A stretch of DNA of 64,000 bases from Hyposmocoma kahamanoa (GCF_003589595.1 NW_020653715.1:206986-270985), one strand, 5' to 3'. Shown: positions 34,654-46,589, numbered from the stretch's first letter. The notes: generated from the letters alone by a model not told the origin. A program made the numbers and translations.

Positions 34654-35129
34654 GACCTTTATCACTATTACTGTATTGTAATCCCGTTACGTTGAAAGTT
34701 TCCTAGATGTATGGACCCCTTTTTTTGTGGATTTGCCACGCAGTGGTTCACACTCAGGTTTATGGTTCCTTTCTCACCATTGTTTCAATAAAAGTAAAAC
34801 ATTAGCTCCTTAATATAGAAAATGATCCTGTTTTTGTTCTGCCGTTTACATAACGGTTTGGACCTTTATTAAGCGCTGATAGCGATCCATAATCGTAATT
34901 GGTAACTCAATCTCCGCAAGGGGAGGCCGCGCCGCAATGGGTGTGTTCAGCTCTTATTACAGTATTCAATTCAATGCCTTTTTAATGATCATCACGAATG
35001 TTTGTGTCTCTGTTTTGTGGATGAAATAACATTTAATTTTGGTACCTTTTTATGTTTGGAATTGAATACGTTTTTTGGAGCAAAAGGTCAACAAGGCAAC
35101 ACGAGCTTACTTAAATTCGCTCTTATTCG
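34654..35129. other. Unassigned sequence
   Basis: Nothing recognised. Confidence 0.4.
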
Positions 35130-35215
35130 AATTGTAATAGACAGAAACATCTGGATTGCGCAAACATTTAAATAAAAATGTTTGTGCAATCCAGATGTTT
35201 CTATCTATTACAATT
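35130..35215. repeat. 40-bp-arm foldback hairpin
   Basis: Arms 35130-35169 and 35176-35215 are complementary at 38 of 40 positions with a 6-nt loop. An RNA copy of either strand would form a long near-perfect stem. Confidence 0.9.
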
Positions 35216-36999
35216 GACTTATATCTTTCCTGATTATGGTAAGTTGCAGATACAATGCAATGGACTATAATTTAAACTATATTCACAACGTTTACTTACT
35301 AATCACGAATTCATACGTCAACAAGCCGAATTAACGTTTATAAATGAAATGATGCCAATAGTGACGCATACGCAAATAGATCTGCCAACAATGCGTAAAA
35401 TTCCACCGAGCAATTGCAGAGTAACAAGAGATCAAAGTCAAACGCCGTGTTGGCGGGTGTGCGCATGAGAGATTATCCAATTCATTCGAATTACTGCAGA
35501 TGTACAAAGTTTACAAAGCATTGAACTTCGATGAAGTACTATTAAAAATGTCTAGGTTACAGAGACAAGCAGAAATATTGGTTTCATAACTCTATATAAA
35601 ATAATGAAAAAAAAAACCAAGGCTATTTTTGGAAAGCTGTGATCGTTAGGATATTACAATGAACCTAATTTTAAAGAAGTGAATATTATAGAACATTGTG
35701 AATTACAAACGATTTGTAAATATTGACAGCTACGTAAAGAGAAAAGCAAAAATATTATCATAGGATGTGAATATTCACGAATGTAAATGATACCTCCGGA
35801 GGGTATATGGATGTAGCCACTACAAGTAATGTATAAGATATATATATACATAGCGTGTATATATATATATATATATATATCTTAAGGTTCATCAAAGTAA
35901 AGCAAAGGCAAGCAAAAAAAATCCCCTAATGCTACATTCTTTTCTTTAAACTTTTGAAATTGATAAGATAGTTTGTGACCAGTTCATGCGTGTAAACACA
36001 AACCTTAATTTTTCCTTAGTCAACAAATGAAAAGAAACAAAAGAATCGACTACAGTTTGTGGGGTATAGCTCTTTCAATTTATCGTGACGTTACTACGAA
36101 TTTATGATCCTTCTTTTCTACAGCGGTTAAAGCATTAAGGGTGTATGAAACTTACATTACACTTATTTATACTTCGTCCTAGTCAGTTGAAAGTAAAGAT
36201 AAAAGCCTCTTTGCACAAGCTTTTGTCTGATATTCAAATAAGTCCATTTTGTTTATCATCATCAATTGTGATTCGTTTCCGAGAGCGCTCTGGGCATCAT
36301 GCAAATCAGCGGCTGCTACATCAATCTGCTGAATTCGATTAACTGCCTCTGTTCCCGTGATACCGCCATTTGTTTTGTTGCCCTTGTTTACATGACTACG
36401 TTCATTTCGTCGTTAAGTTAATCTTGGATGATAAACATTAAGTGCATAATGCATGAGACCTTTGACGAAGATGTTTCCTTTTGCGCTTTGCAGAATTGAC
36501 GCCAGTAAAATGTTAGCTCCGTGTGGTCATAATCGTGGTCAGAATATATTCTGAGACGATCCGTGCTCAGGGCTCTATAAGTTGATACATTGTTTTGCAG
36601 TGTATGACTTGCCAGTGCTTTACATTACCTATTTTATTACAGTACAAAATATGCAAACAACATTTGTGACAAATCGCGCCATGATTAGTCCTTCCGTGTA
36701 TAATTTGTCTTTTAGAGAACAATACTTGATATTTCGCTTTAGACTGTTTGGTTTGCAGTCAAGGCGTGGCCCCGGGGCAGGTTTTAGTGAGCTATTTATG
36801 TGCTGTATAGTGTTATATTTGCATTATTCCAAATCCATAATAAGCTGAGGTTTGTATGTAGGAATCCAATACGCCCAAGCAGGATTGTTCTGCTGCAAGT
36901 GGTTAAGGAGTCAGTTAATCGGCAGACTGTTCTAGTTACAGCATCAGATCAACGTCGATAAGGCAAGTGGAAGCAAAAACGTCCGACCTCGGTGTCAAC
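35216..36999. other. Unassigned; (TA)n hairpin at 35837-35882
   Basis: aagatatatatatacata and tatatatatatatatatctt flank agcgtg, making a TA-rich foldback. The rest shows no recognisable gene. Confidence 0.45.
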
Positions 37000-37180
37000 G
37001 GTTTATACGTGGACGCTGTATGAGGATGTTCCAGGTTCGATTCCTTGTAGGGCCAATTTAGGAAACACAACTCTTCCATTATATACGGACTAGTGCTCCT
37101 GAGTGAATTCTGATGCTCTGGCCCTCATAGTACAGGCAGTTGCCTAGTTTTTGGTACAGGTAATTAATAGGTGTGATTTT
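37000..37180 (+). repeat. tRNA-derived SINE-like sequence
   Basis: gtgtcaacggtttatacgtg (A-box-like) and ccaggttcgattccttg (B box at about 37032) at normal tRNA spacing, followed by a non-tRNA body. No tail or second copy found. Confidence 0.4.
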
Positions 37181-37560
37181 CTAGCAAAAAGAAATAAAAT
37201 AATTTTATGTATGAAATTCTTACTATGACTAAACGTGGGAAAATAGTTAATTATCTTAAAACAGCTAACAGATGTTCGGCAACCACAGCTATTTTATTTT
37301 ATTTTTTTTATTTTTACTGTAATGGTACAGATTACAGAAAACAGATTAAAACACTATTTTAAAACAATACAAACACAATACATCGGTAAATCTGCATTCC
37401 AATTATAACTGTACACAGCATTCAGAAATAAAAGAAAATATACATTTTGCGATTTTGTAAACTAAAAATTAAAAAGAAAAATAAAAACGGAAATTAAAGC
37501 TAAAGCATGACAAAAATAATTAAAAATAGGAAACTTAATACAAATACACATGCATATATC

Positions 37561-40386
37561 TTAATGATGTTTAGAGACAGACTTTTTGAATTCATGAATG
37601 CTATCATGAAATATGTCATGGTTACAACAAATTTTATCATATGATCTACACATTCTGTAAATTGGGCTATTAAAAGAAACATTATTACAAAAAGCTTGAG
37701 CAACAAATAATTGAGGTCGACGAACTGAACGAGTTGGTACCCTTATGCAAATTCTGTCTAGTAGTATGTCACCAAATTTGCCATTTACTATTTTGTGCAA
37801 AGTGCATAAGTCACTGGTAATTCTACGGCGGGCCAGGGTCTGTAGACCAAACTTACAGAGTCGGTTTTCATAACCTATCAGTTTGCGCCTCAATCCAAAT
37901 CTACTGCAAAGCATTCTTAGAAATCGGCGCTGAACAGACTCTATGTGATCAATATGTATGCTGTAAATGGGAAACCAGACCGATAAGCAGTATTCAAGCG
38001 TGCTGCGCACCAATGCATTATACAGTATGATCCAAGATTGCTCATTCCTAAATGGCTTCACGGTGCGGAAAATGAATCCAAGCATCTTATAGGATTTGTT
38101 GATAATATAGTTATAATGTTGCCTAAATGATAAGGTTGAGTCAAAATAGACGCCCAAGTCTCTAACAGCACACACACGATCAAGTGACACTCCGCCCAGA
38201 TTATAGTCGTAGTTAATTAATGTCCTATTTTTTGTGAAGGTGATAACCTGACACTTCCTCACATTCAATGACATGTGATTTTCACTACACCACGAGCCGA
38301 TCAGATCGAGGTCATCTTGGAGAAGTTGAGAATGTTCCCGCTTTTGAGTTTTACGATATATCTTGATATCATCAGCATAAGCGAGACATTCACTTGACAA
38401 TCTTTCCAACAAATCATTGACGAATATAAGGAATAACAGTGGGCCTAAGTTCGAGCCCTGAGGAACTCCAGTAACCGCTAAGAAAGGTGTAGAATCAAAC
38501 CCATACAAAGAAACAAGCTGTGTCCGGTTAGCCAAATACGAAGTCAACCAACGATGAAGGCTTCCATGAATACCCAGGTGGTAGGCCTTTGATAATAAGA
38601 TCGAATGATTTACTCGATCAAATGCCTTTGAAAAATCTGTATATATGGCGTCAACCTGGACTTTTTCATTAAATGCATCACACAGAAATGATGTATAGAT
38701 CAACAAGTTCGAAACAGTAGAACGACCGCTCACAAAACCGTGCTGCTTGGGACTAATCCTGTGAGCCACCTGACCATATATGTATTCGTATACGATACTT
38801 TCAAATATTTTTGCAAAACAGCCAAGGATGCTAATAGGACGGTAGTTAGTCACGTCACTTTTATCTCCCGACTTATGTACAGGTGTAATCCTAGCTATCT
38901 TCCAAAGGGATGGGAATATACCATTATTTAAGGATTTGTTAAATATTATCGTCAATGGATACACCAGAGCAGACGCGCACAGGCGCACAAAGATTGGTGG
39001 TATACCGTCGGGTCCTGCTCCCTTAGTCACATCAATACTCCTAAGACGCAGCAGTACCTCATCAGACGACAGAGTAATGCCTGCCAAAGAGTAATTTGAT
39101 GAGGGAAACTCCGGAACGTAGTTCACATTAACACCTGACCCGAATACGGATGAGAAGAATTCACCGAAGAGGTTGACAATATCATCACCGCTGTGAGCAG
39201 TCCTGTCCCTATAAAACATGTGATTGGGAATGTCATTGGTTATTTTTTTACTTTTAGTGTAACGCCAAAATGTTTTAAGATTAGTACACAAATCATGCTC
39301 TACTCTTGCAACGTATGACGAAAAGCAGCTGCACATCAATTCCTTAGCACGCGCCCTAAGCAAACTAAAAGTGTCATAATCACGAGGATTCCCATATCGT
39401 TTATAGCGAGAGTGGTACCTCGTCTTACTTTTAAATAAATTAATTAAATCCTTTGTGAACCAACATGGATACTTAGTTGACTTAGCCTTGAATTTTGGGG
39501 TATGCCTTTCAATTATTGTATATAATCGATTATAAAAGTATTGCACAAAGTCATCACAATTCAGAAGCAAAGCCTGACCATCCCAATCTACAGATCGAAG
39601 TTCATCAATGCAGGCCTCATAATCAGTCTTACGGAAACACAACCTATTAATCAACTTGGAACAAATTAAAGGGTTCGCACAGTGGAAAGTCAACTGTAAA
39701 GGTGGATGATGAGAATCAATACGGCTAATGGGTGCAGCAGGAGTTAGTGTTAAGTCATTAGGAAAATCCGTGATGACCAGATCCAGAATTCGACCAATAT
39801 GATTCTGCAGGGCATTAACTTGTCTCATAGCAGAGTTCCTAGAGAGATCAAGAAGGCACATTGATTTATCGGTGCTAGGATTGACGGGACAACCTGTTTC
39901 CTTACACCATGTTAGGCCACCTAGGTTAAAGTCCCCAACAACCAACGTGCAGTATTTGGTATCAAGGTTGGATACATTCCCAACAGTGCCAATGAAATCA
40001 GCGTACATTGCAGCAGGCAAATAGTCAGGCAGATAGACTGTGCATAAATTAATCGTGACATGTTTGTTGATTCTTATTTGCAGCCAAATATCCTCCACAA
40101 AAACAGACTGCCAACTCGCTCTGACGTTTACATCAAGAGTCTTGGATACAGCAACAAGCACTCCGCCGCCATGGTGTTTATTGAATTGTTTCTTAAAAAC
40201 ATCATCGCGGTCCCTTCTAAAAACATTGTACCTATCGTCAAATAACTCGGATGAATAAACTGAGTCTTCCAACCATGTTTCACAAAGACAAATTACGTCG
40301 TAGTTATTACTAAGTACATTATTATAGAATTCATTCGTTTTAGACTTTAAACCTCTTACATTTTGGTAATAAATAGTGATTGTCAT
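37561..40386 (-). CDS. Non-LTR retrotransposon ORF2: AP endonuclease and reverse transcriptase (intact)
   Basis: A 941-residue enzyme that nicks chromosomal DNA and copies element RNA into the nick (target-primed reverse transcription). Domains in order: APE-type endonuclease about residues 1-235, with YYQNVRGL at the N-terminus (the Asn), CLCETWL near 35 (catalytic Glu), VGDFNLGG near 150 (Asp/Asn), and IDSHHPPL near 225 (the SDH-type block); then reverse transcriptase about 440-720, with GAGPDGIPP near 455, NYRPIS, TDFSKAFDRVNH (motif A Asp), GVPQGSNLGPLLF (motif B) and LAYADDIKIY near 670 (catalytic YADD); then a thumb and C-terminal region with LVRSTLEYCLSVW. The first ATG at 40386 sits just before the endonuclease and gives the usual length for these proteins. 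No stop or frameshift interrupts it, so the copy is young or active. Confidence 0.9.
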   Translation of the reverse strand: MTITIYYQNVRGLKSKTNEFYNNVLSNNYDVICLCETWLEDSVYSSELFDDRYNVFRRDRDDVFKKQFNKHHGGGVLVAVSKTLDVNVRASWQSVFVEDIWLQIRINKHVTINLCTVYLPDYLPAAMYADFIGTVGNVSNLDTKYCTLVVGDFNLGGLTWCKETGCPVNPSTDKSMCLLDLSRNSAMRQVNALQNHIGRILDLVITDFPNDLTLTPAAPISRIDSHHPPLQLTFHCANPLICSKLINRLCFRKTDYEACIDELRSVDWDGQALLLNCDDFVQYFYNRLYTIIERHTPKFKAKSTKYPCWFTKDLINLFKSKTRYHSRYKRYGNPRDYDTFSLLRARAKELMCSCFSSYVARVEHDLCTNLKTFWRYTKSKKITNDIPNHMFYRDRTAHSGDDIVNLFGEFFSSVFGSGVNVNYVPEFPSSNYSLAGITLSSDEVLLRLRSIDVTKGAGPDGIPPIFVRLCASALVYPLTIIFNKSLNNGIFPSLWKIARITPVHKSGDKSDVTNYRPISILGCFAKIFESIVYEYIYGQVAHRISPKQHGFVSGRSTVSNLLIYTSFLCDAFNEKVQVDAIYTDFSKAFDRVNHSILLSKAYHLGIHGSLHRWLTSYLANRTQLVSLYGFDSTPFLAVTGVPQGSNLGPLLFLIFVNDLLERLSSECLAYADDIKIYRKTQKREHSQLLQDDLDLIGSWCSENHMSLNVRKCQVITFTKNRTLINYDYNLGGVSLDRVCAVRDLGVYFDSTLSFRQHYNYIINKSYKMLGFIFRTVKPFRNEQSWIILYNALVRSTLEYCLSVWFPIYSIHIDHIESVQRRFLRMLCSRFGLRRKLIGYENRLCKFGLQTLARRRITSDLCTLHKIVNGKFGDILLDRICIRVPTRSVRRPQLFVAQAFCNNVSFNSPIYRMCRSYDKICCNHDIFHDSIHEFKKSVSKHH

Positions 40387-40466
40387 ATACTAAAATAAGC
40401 TATGAATCAACAATTACAATGATTACAAACAAGACAGTAAATATTAGTGCAATAACAATTAAATAA

Positions 40467-41174
40467 TTAAATAATGTATTTTAAGCTGTCTCTGTTTTTT
40501 ATTAAAATATACTGTGAGTCAGGGGTCTTTCTGATGTAAATGCGGCCACCTCGCACCCAAACAAATTTGTACCCCTTCTCTTTGGCGGCTATACGCACGG
40601 CAGCGTGCAGTGACTTATTTTCTGGCGATAAGTGCTCGGAAACATAGACTGGTGTCTTAACAGTTCCAAATCCCAAATGCGTAGTATTTAGCTTTTCTTT
40701 AGGATTAGATTTGTTGAATCTGTGCACTGCGGAATAAAACTCGTCACGACACCTCACACTCCGAAACTTAACTATGATAGCCCGAGGTCGTTGACTATCC
40801 TTATTTTGTCTGGCTACTCTTGTGTAGTTGACAATATCTGTGTCGCCTACTTGATGACCCACAGTTGAAGCACACTGTTGTAAAATTGATGGTATATTCT
40901 CGCTCCGACTCTCAGGCACGCCGTGTATCTCCAGATTGTTCTCTCTCAGATGTTGTTCGAGATCATTTACACGAGACGAGAGTTGAGCAAATGAGGTTTG
41001 AAGCTCAAGATTCGTTTTCTTTAGTTGAATATTCTCCTCAGTAATAGTGCTAATAGATTTGCACAATTCATCGTATTTACCACTCAAAAAGTCAAAGGAT
41101 TTGCAGAGCTCTCGAAAATCGTTCTTTAGGGGAGAAAATTCGTTTTTTATGATAGTCTTTATCAGTTCTGGCAC
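40467..41174 (-). CDS. Non-LTR retrotransposon ORF1: coiled-coil nucleic-acid-binding protein
   Basis: The companion protein of the ORF2 downstream; ORF1 proteins of this kind bind element RNA and form the transport particle. The N-terminal part is a coiled coil (LCKSFDFLSGKYDELCKSIS through QLSSRVNDLEQHL), followed by ENNLEIHGVPE, the entry to an L1-ORF1-like RRM that is also related to the domain named after baculovirus FP proteins, then RPRAIIVKFRS and a C-terminal part (KFVWVRGGRIYIRK). No CCHC zinc knuckles, unlike Jockey. Position 41174 is a GTG and not a convincing start: the same frame stays open upstream to about 41420 without an ATG, through an acidic region (ATDDEDAHEESDTS). The true start is thus unknown; either the 5' end is truncated or a small indel displaced it. 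Confidence 0.8.
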   Translation of the reverse strand: MPELIKTIIKNEFSPLKNDFRELCKSFDFLSGKYDELCKSISTITEENIQLKKTNLELQTSFAQLSSRVNDLEQHLRENNLEIHGVPESRSENIPSILQQCASTVGHQVGDTDIVNYTRVARQNKDSQRPRAIIVKFRSVRCRDEFYSAVHRFNKSNPKEKLNTTHLGFGTVKTPVYVSEHLSPENKSLHAAVRIAAKEKGYKFVWVRGGRIYIRKTPDSQYILIKNRDSLKYII

Positions 41175-41420
41175 TTCCAGTTTAATAGCAGCAATGACCT
41201 GTTCCCGTATGTTAACAATGAGTTCCTCTTGGTCCTCGCTCCTTTCCGCTCCTTGTACCGAGCTATAGGTACGCTGGCTGCGGGTATCGCGAACTGTTAC
41301 ACGCGAGAATGAGGTATCACTTTCCTCGTGGGCGTCCTCGTCGTCAGTAGCTACTGGTTGCCGGAGTGGGGTGTTGGAGTTGCCGCTCTTGGTTGCTATG
41401 AACCATTTCGAATAAATTAG

Positions 41421-43130
41421 CCTTCAAATAAAAGGAAAACTGAATTGATATCAGTTCATCCGTATGGATTTGCGATGCCACAGACAGACAACACAGGTAA
41501 TTGTTTCAAAATTATATTATGATATTTCTAAAATTGAAAAATCTGTACATTCTGATGAACAGCTGTCAAGGCCCATATAGTTAATTTTTCTTTACACGGT
41601 AAAGCCGCTTAGACTATGTAAACCAATTTTTTCCATCCTCTAAGGAAAACCGTCATAGGCCACGTGTCACGTATCTGGCAAGTTAATTCAATTCAATGAC
41701 ACTAGCGTTTGGCTAGTAATTTGCAGTTGCCCACTTCCGTTGTCATCCAATAAACTGAGACTGCAGTCTTCTTGAATATGGAATTAGTTTTCTTTACATC
41801 TCTCCGCGATCGAGAGTTTGTCGTGAGCAGGTTGAATTAAAATACATTTTCCTTTGACATTTGCGGTTATTGTAGTTTCTTCTGAATGCAAATTGCGATT
41901 ATGAGGTCCGATTTTTATTTCTATTTTTCACATGATTCACACTTGATTTGATAAATAATTTCCCTTTTTTCTGGTGTAGCAATCCATTTGGATACTGCAT
42001 ATGTCCGCCTAACCTTTCAGACTTGATTCATATCCAAAGACGCTCCACTCAGAAATGGGTTGTTGTTTTTGGTACCAGGTGTACTACATATTTTATTACC
42101 TTCCAATCCAATTTGTTAAGTTAGAGGACTACAAATGAAAAACTATCATATTATTTTAAATCCGACAACACTAAGCTGTTCCCGTTTAATTGAAACGCAT
42201 TTATCTAAGGCGGCCGACGAAAGGTCGTCAGCAACGTCCCATCATCGATTCATCGAGCACTCTCGAGGTTTGAGAGATTGAAACTAAACATAATGTAGAC
42301 ATTTCACTCGATGACGCAAGCTTTACCCGAACGACGTTATGTAAAGGCAGAATTTGAAAACATATCGATTGGCTAGTTTAAATTTATAGTTGATTTGCAA
42401 GAGTACAAATCTTAATTCTATGCTGATTGTAGTCACTGTTGTTTATTAAAAAAAATGTATAAATCACATTTTTTAAAACTACAATCTGAATCTATGTTTT
42501 AAAAACTATCTCAAACTAGTTCAAAAAAGGTATTAACTAAGAACTGATGTCGTCATTGGTAGGCCTCGAAATTTAATTTCAGCAAAAAAGCAGGTAAAAG
42601 GCGAATTGCGCCGTCATCAGCTCTAAAACAATTCCCGGGGGTGACTAGTCAGTTCGTTTCGTGGAAAATTTATCGAGTGCCGGCGCGTACAGCTTGTTCG
42701 CTGGTCTATGCCGACAGTGAATAGCTTACGTACATACTTACATAAAGGTATATAAATTAACTAGTTACGTTAAGAACCATTTCAGATTAACAATAAGTGG
42801 TTTCCAATATGTGTGTTGTACCTACGACAAGAGACAAAATGATCATGTACCAGTCAGTAGGTGGCCAGTAAACAAAATAACGAGTTTGATTAAGAACGAG
42901 GAGTGTTTATACAAAGTTTTGTGCATTCCCGACTTGCATTTTTAAAGTGCGCTTAAAAAAAATATTGTAAAGAAGAATGAATCAATTCACTACCAAGCTA
43001 CTAAAGTTTTTTTTACTCAAGTTTTTACGGTTAGTGGTTCTCCGCTGTAGCATAAGTTAAATCTTAACTTCTGATCTGTCATTTGGACATCAGTAAATAA
43101 ATCCCGTTTTATTTTAAGAGAATAAATATA
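41421..43130. other. Unassigned sequence
   Basis: No gene or named repeat recognised on either strand. Confidence 0.4.
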
Positions 43131-43246
43131 TTATTAATACAAAGATCGTACACTCAAAAAATATCCTTCGATCCGGCTGAATGATACGCATTCGAGTACT
43201 ATTATCCAACCGGATCGAAAGTGTTCCATCTTTGTAATAATAATCA
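43131..43246. repeat. ~115-bp foldback element
   Basis: The left part tattaatacaaagatcgtac...ttcgatccgg and the right part ccggatcgaaagtgttccat ctttgtaataata form an imperfect inverted repeat (arms 43131-43182 and 43201-43246) with one ~10-nt bulge. Resembles a small MITE or a fossil hairpin. Confidence 0.7.
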
Positions 43247-44649
43247 TAACAGACTAGTGAAGTAAATTCACAAAAATAATTGAATATCATGGTGGTCAGA
43301 CATTCAATAAAAACTTAAAAATATTAAAATAAATAGTTATAATGAAAAATATATACAAAACTTATAATAACAAGAGTATTTAAAAAATATCACTGTCAAA
43401 TATTGTGACAAAAATATTCCTACAATATTAACAAGATTGTCTTTTCTTTTGTCGTTCTTTATTTTTTTATCAAGTCTCTTATTGTTTTGAATTGTACGTA
43501 ACTATTTTTTTTCTTTCGTTGTTAAATCTTGTTGTACATCGCCAGCACGTCAAGCGACACATTGGCGTATCTTGTTCCGTTGCACTGGAGGCGATTTTCG
43601 AACAAAAATGTGTAGTCTGATGTGCCGTTGTCCGTACCTCACCACTTCTCAGTTTAGTTGTAGTGGTTAACGACAGTGTTGGTGATATACTCATTACATG
43701 TTTACTGTAAAATAATTAATTTTAAGTTTTAATTGTGTCTGCTGTATGTTGACCCAAATAAAAAAATACGAGCAAGTAAAATAATGCTTAATTTGACAAT
43801 ACAGATTTTGAGGGATTGTCAATCTCTTTCAAACTTAAGGCATCCAGAGACATTTAGTTGGTTCGATTCCAAATTGTACGAATACGTTATTTACGAATAC
43901 TCAGTGCCGAGATAACAAAAGTGTGCCTCGAACTATTTTTTAAACATTGATATTAACTACCTGTACATAATATCAAACATTTTAATATCTTTATAATGTA
44001 GATACTGTGTAGTCTCAAGTTCACGCAGAAACACCAATTGTATGATAACAAATATATCTTTGAAGTCAACATATGCATTTTATAAAGATATTCCAACGAG
44101 ACATATAAAGAAAAACACTATTTGATGGCCCATTGACTTCAACTGATTTTCCTTGCCATGCCACTTCCCAATGTTAAAAATTGAAAAAAAAAAAAGAATT
44201 AATATTATTTTCTTTGCAAGTTTGCTAAGGTACTGTGGAGTTTTTCTAGATACATGGAATTTAGTATGAACCACTTTGTAAATACATGTATTTTACAACA
44301 TGGACATTTGTAAACTACGTCGAAACCAAATAGGAACTTTTTAATAATATGTATACTTATGTACATGTTGATAGGAAATAAGGATAAATGTCGATTTAGG
44401 TGCTGAAATGACTTAGTCAAAGTTTTCGGTTTTCGGTCGGACCCGAACTCGGCTTGAGACGTTTCCGAGGGGAGTTGATGACAGTACTGCTGTTTAGTAG
44501 AACGCCGCCTGTTACACTTTGTTTGGACGTGTTAGATGTGGTTCTAATTGGACCGTGGAAACTTTTCAGAATGGTTTGGAAAGGGGCAATTTCAGACTGC
44601 GATTGAGAAACATTTCAGTCGTTTGTACCGTTGTACGTATTTATGGAGT
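43247..44649. other. Unassigned AT-rich sequence
   Basis: Small frames on both strands lack recognisable motifs. Nothing else identified. Confidence 0.4.
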
Positions 44650-44863
44650 AAACAAATAAATAACGCGCACAACTCATAACCCCGCACTAGAGAAACCTTG
44701 TATATTGCAGGTGCCAAGGACACACACATAGACAACCCCAAATTACACCCAAACTCACGAGAGAAATAAATGTGTCATACAAATATTTCTCCCGGGCCGG
44801 GAAACGAACCCGGGACCTCTGCATGGCAATCCAGCATGGTAACCGGACCGACCGGAGAGGCAG
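44650..44863 (-). repeat. tRNA-derived SINE, first family
   Basis: On the minus strand: ctgcctctccggtcggtccg head, B box gggttcgtttcccgg, agaaatatttgtatgacac, gagtttgggtgtaatttggg, ggttgtctatgtgtgtgtcc, and a TTATTTATT-type tail. Nearly full length, matching 29198-29420. Confidence 0.85.
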
Positions 44864-45914
44864 TAAATATTTGTGATAAAAGGGTTATACAAAATGCATT
44901 TTTGACCACCGTGCTTCTCCTCATGGTATATAAAGTTTTCACAGTTTTATGTAGACATTAATACAATAATTTGTTTACCGTACTCAGGCAATCTAATTAA
45001 ATACAATTTAACATGTCTGTCTAGTTTCGGAAATAAATATTGAAATTAGGAATTGCAATAGTTATTTAATTACCTACCTCGATGATAAATGGAGGTTTCT
45101 ATAAAATTAGTATTTTATTATTTATTTACGAAACTAATCGGACTTATCAAGTGTATTATAATTACTTATATTTCATTATATTGTTACTGTGGCTGATGTT
45201 ATTTTATTGGACTGCCTGTGTACAGTGTTCAAATTATTACGCTCTCTTCAAGTGCCTTTGCAAAGTCTAGTTTGGGTCTGATCAGAACTCCACTAAAGAG
45301 CGTTGAAATTCGCCATGGTGTGCAAAGGCAAAACGAAATATCTGTTCACTCCGTAACAATTTACAAATTAAGTTCGCTCGGGCGCACGGCCAATAGAGTT
45401 TTCCTCTGGACTGTGGTCGGTTTTGAAAGTAGCGATGCGTGAAAACCTGAAACAAGATGCTGCCAAACTTGAAAATTATTTCTCAAAGGTAACATGCTTG
45501 AGCTTTCCATTTTACCTCCAATGTAACAACAACACATAGGTGTTTTATCTATCATGGTAAAGGTAAAACATACTAAATATGCTTAATATACCTATTTATT
45601 TTATAACTGAATTTTGCTAAGTATTACGAAGGTAAAGGTAGAAAATGTTATCGAGTGCCGCGCCTTAGGGCGTCGTTTCCCCTTTGGGTAACTAAACTTA
45701 TTCCTTTGGCGGAATTAGCTGCCAGCCTTCTGGTCGCTGGAGACATTAGCGTGGTAAATCGAAAGTTCTTTGGTTAGGTATTCCTCCTGCGGCGCAAAGC
45801 TATGGCTCTGGTTGAGTTAGCATATTCGAGCCTTTTAATTGCACGTCACAACTTTTCACAGAGTTAAGGAAACATATCACTATCGAATTCCTCAATTTTA
45901 CTTTGTCCACATAA
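44864..45914. other. Unassigned sequence
   Basis: No gene or repeat recognised. Confidence 0.4.
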
Positions 45915-46460
45915 CCACGTCCATAGTCGTACTCAATGTATCCATCCATCCATACCCGTACTCTGCAGTAGAATTTGCGATCAAAAATGTAAAACAAAGA
46001 TTTTTTTGTAACATCAAGTGACGGGACCACTACGCCCGTCACCCTGAGACATAAGTTCCATGTGCCTGTAATTTTACCAGCACCCTTTCCCTTCGAAACC
46101 GGAACACAGTAGTGCTGACATTGCTGCTTGGCGGCAGAAGTAGGTAAGGTGGCTGTACTACCTTGGACGAACTCTTTCACAAGGAACTCTAGTGCTACTA
46201 ACAAAGGTGTTATTACGAAAAAAAAATGAACGATGGAGCAAAAGATTGACCCATCGTGTTTTTGTTGATGTTTTAAACCCTCAAATAATCGTTATCTTTT
46301 GCCGTTAATACTATAGATCAAGTTATTTCAGACACAACAGTGCTACTTTTGATTCTCGGAATTTGTTCAGTTGAGCACTCGTCTGCACACAGTTGAACTT
46401 CACGCATTAATTGCAGACGTGCAGTCCACATGTTGTCAGCCTAAAATGTGAAATTGGGTC
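45915..46460 (+). repeat. Interspersed repeat 'A' carrying a nested repeat 'B'
   Basis: Collinear with 15715-16065 on both sides of the insertion at 46000-46199. Unique anchors: tactctgcagtagaatttgc left of it, and atagatcaagttatttcag and gcagacgtgcagtccacatg right of it. Confidence 0.65.
46000..46199 (-). mobile_element. Repeat 'B' retroposon insertion with 7-bp target duplication
   Basis: On the minus strand it runs accgccaagcag... to cccgtcacttgatg and ends with an A-run (plus-strand atttttttg at 46000). Flanked by aacaaag at 45993-45999 and 46200-46206. It is absent from the homologous repeat A at 15.77 kb. Compared with 5736-5998 it lacks an internal block of about 90 bp. Poly-A plus a target duplication indicate retroposition. 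Confidence 0.7.
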
Positions 46461-46589
46461 AAAGCACGTGAAACGCTCGAGATAATTGCTGTCAAAGTAA
46501 TTTTTACGATGCCGTTAACTTTTGCACTTTTGTAGCAATAAATTAAAAAATCTATAACTGTTAGTATATTCAATAAAAGAGCAGAGGCA

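Larger units (their letters stand above)
37290..41420 (-). mobile_element. Non-LTR retrotransposon, near full length, with ORF1 and intact ORF2
   Basis: Minus-strand element with ORF1 (40467 to at least 41174) and ORF2 (37561-40386) separated by 80 bp. A 3' UTR of about 270 bp ends in an A-rich, aaata-type tail (plus-strand attttattttatttttttta at about 37291-37310). The two-ORF layout, an L1-like ORF1 without CCHC knuckles, and the APE-type endonuclease place it in the CR1/L2-Jockey supergroup; I do not name a clade. No clear target duplication was identified, and the 5' end (about 41400) may be truncated. Confidence 0.8.
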
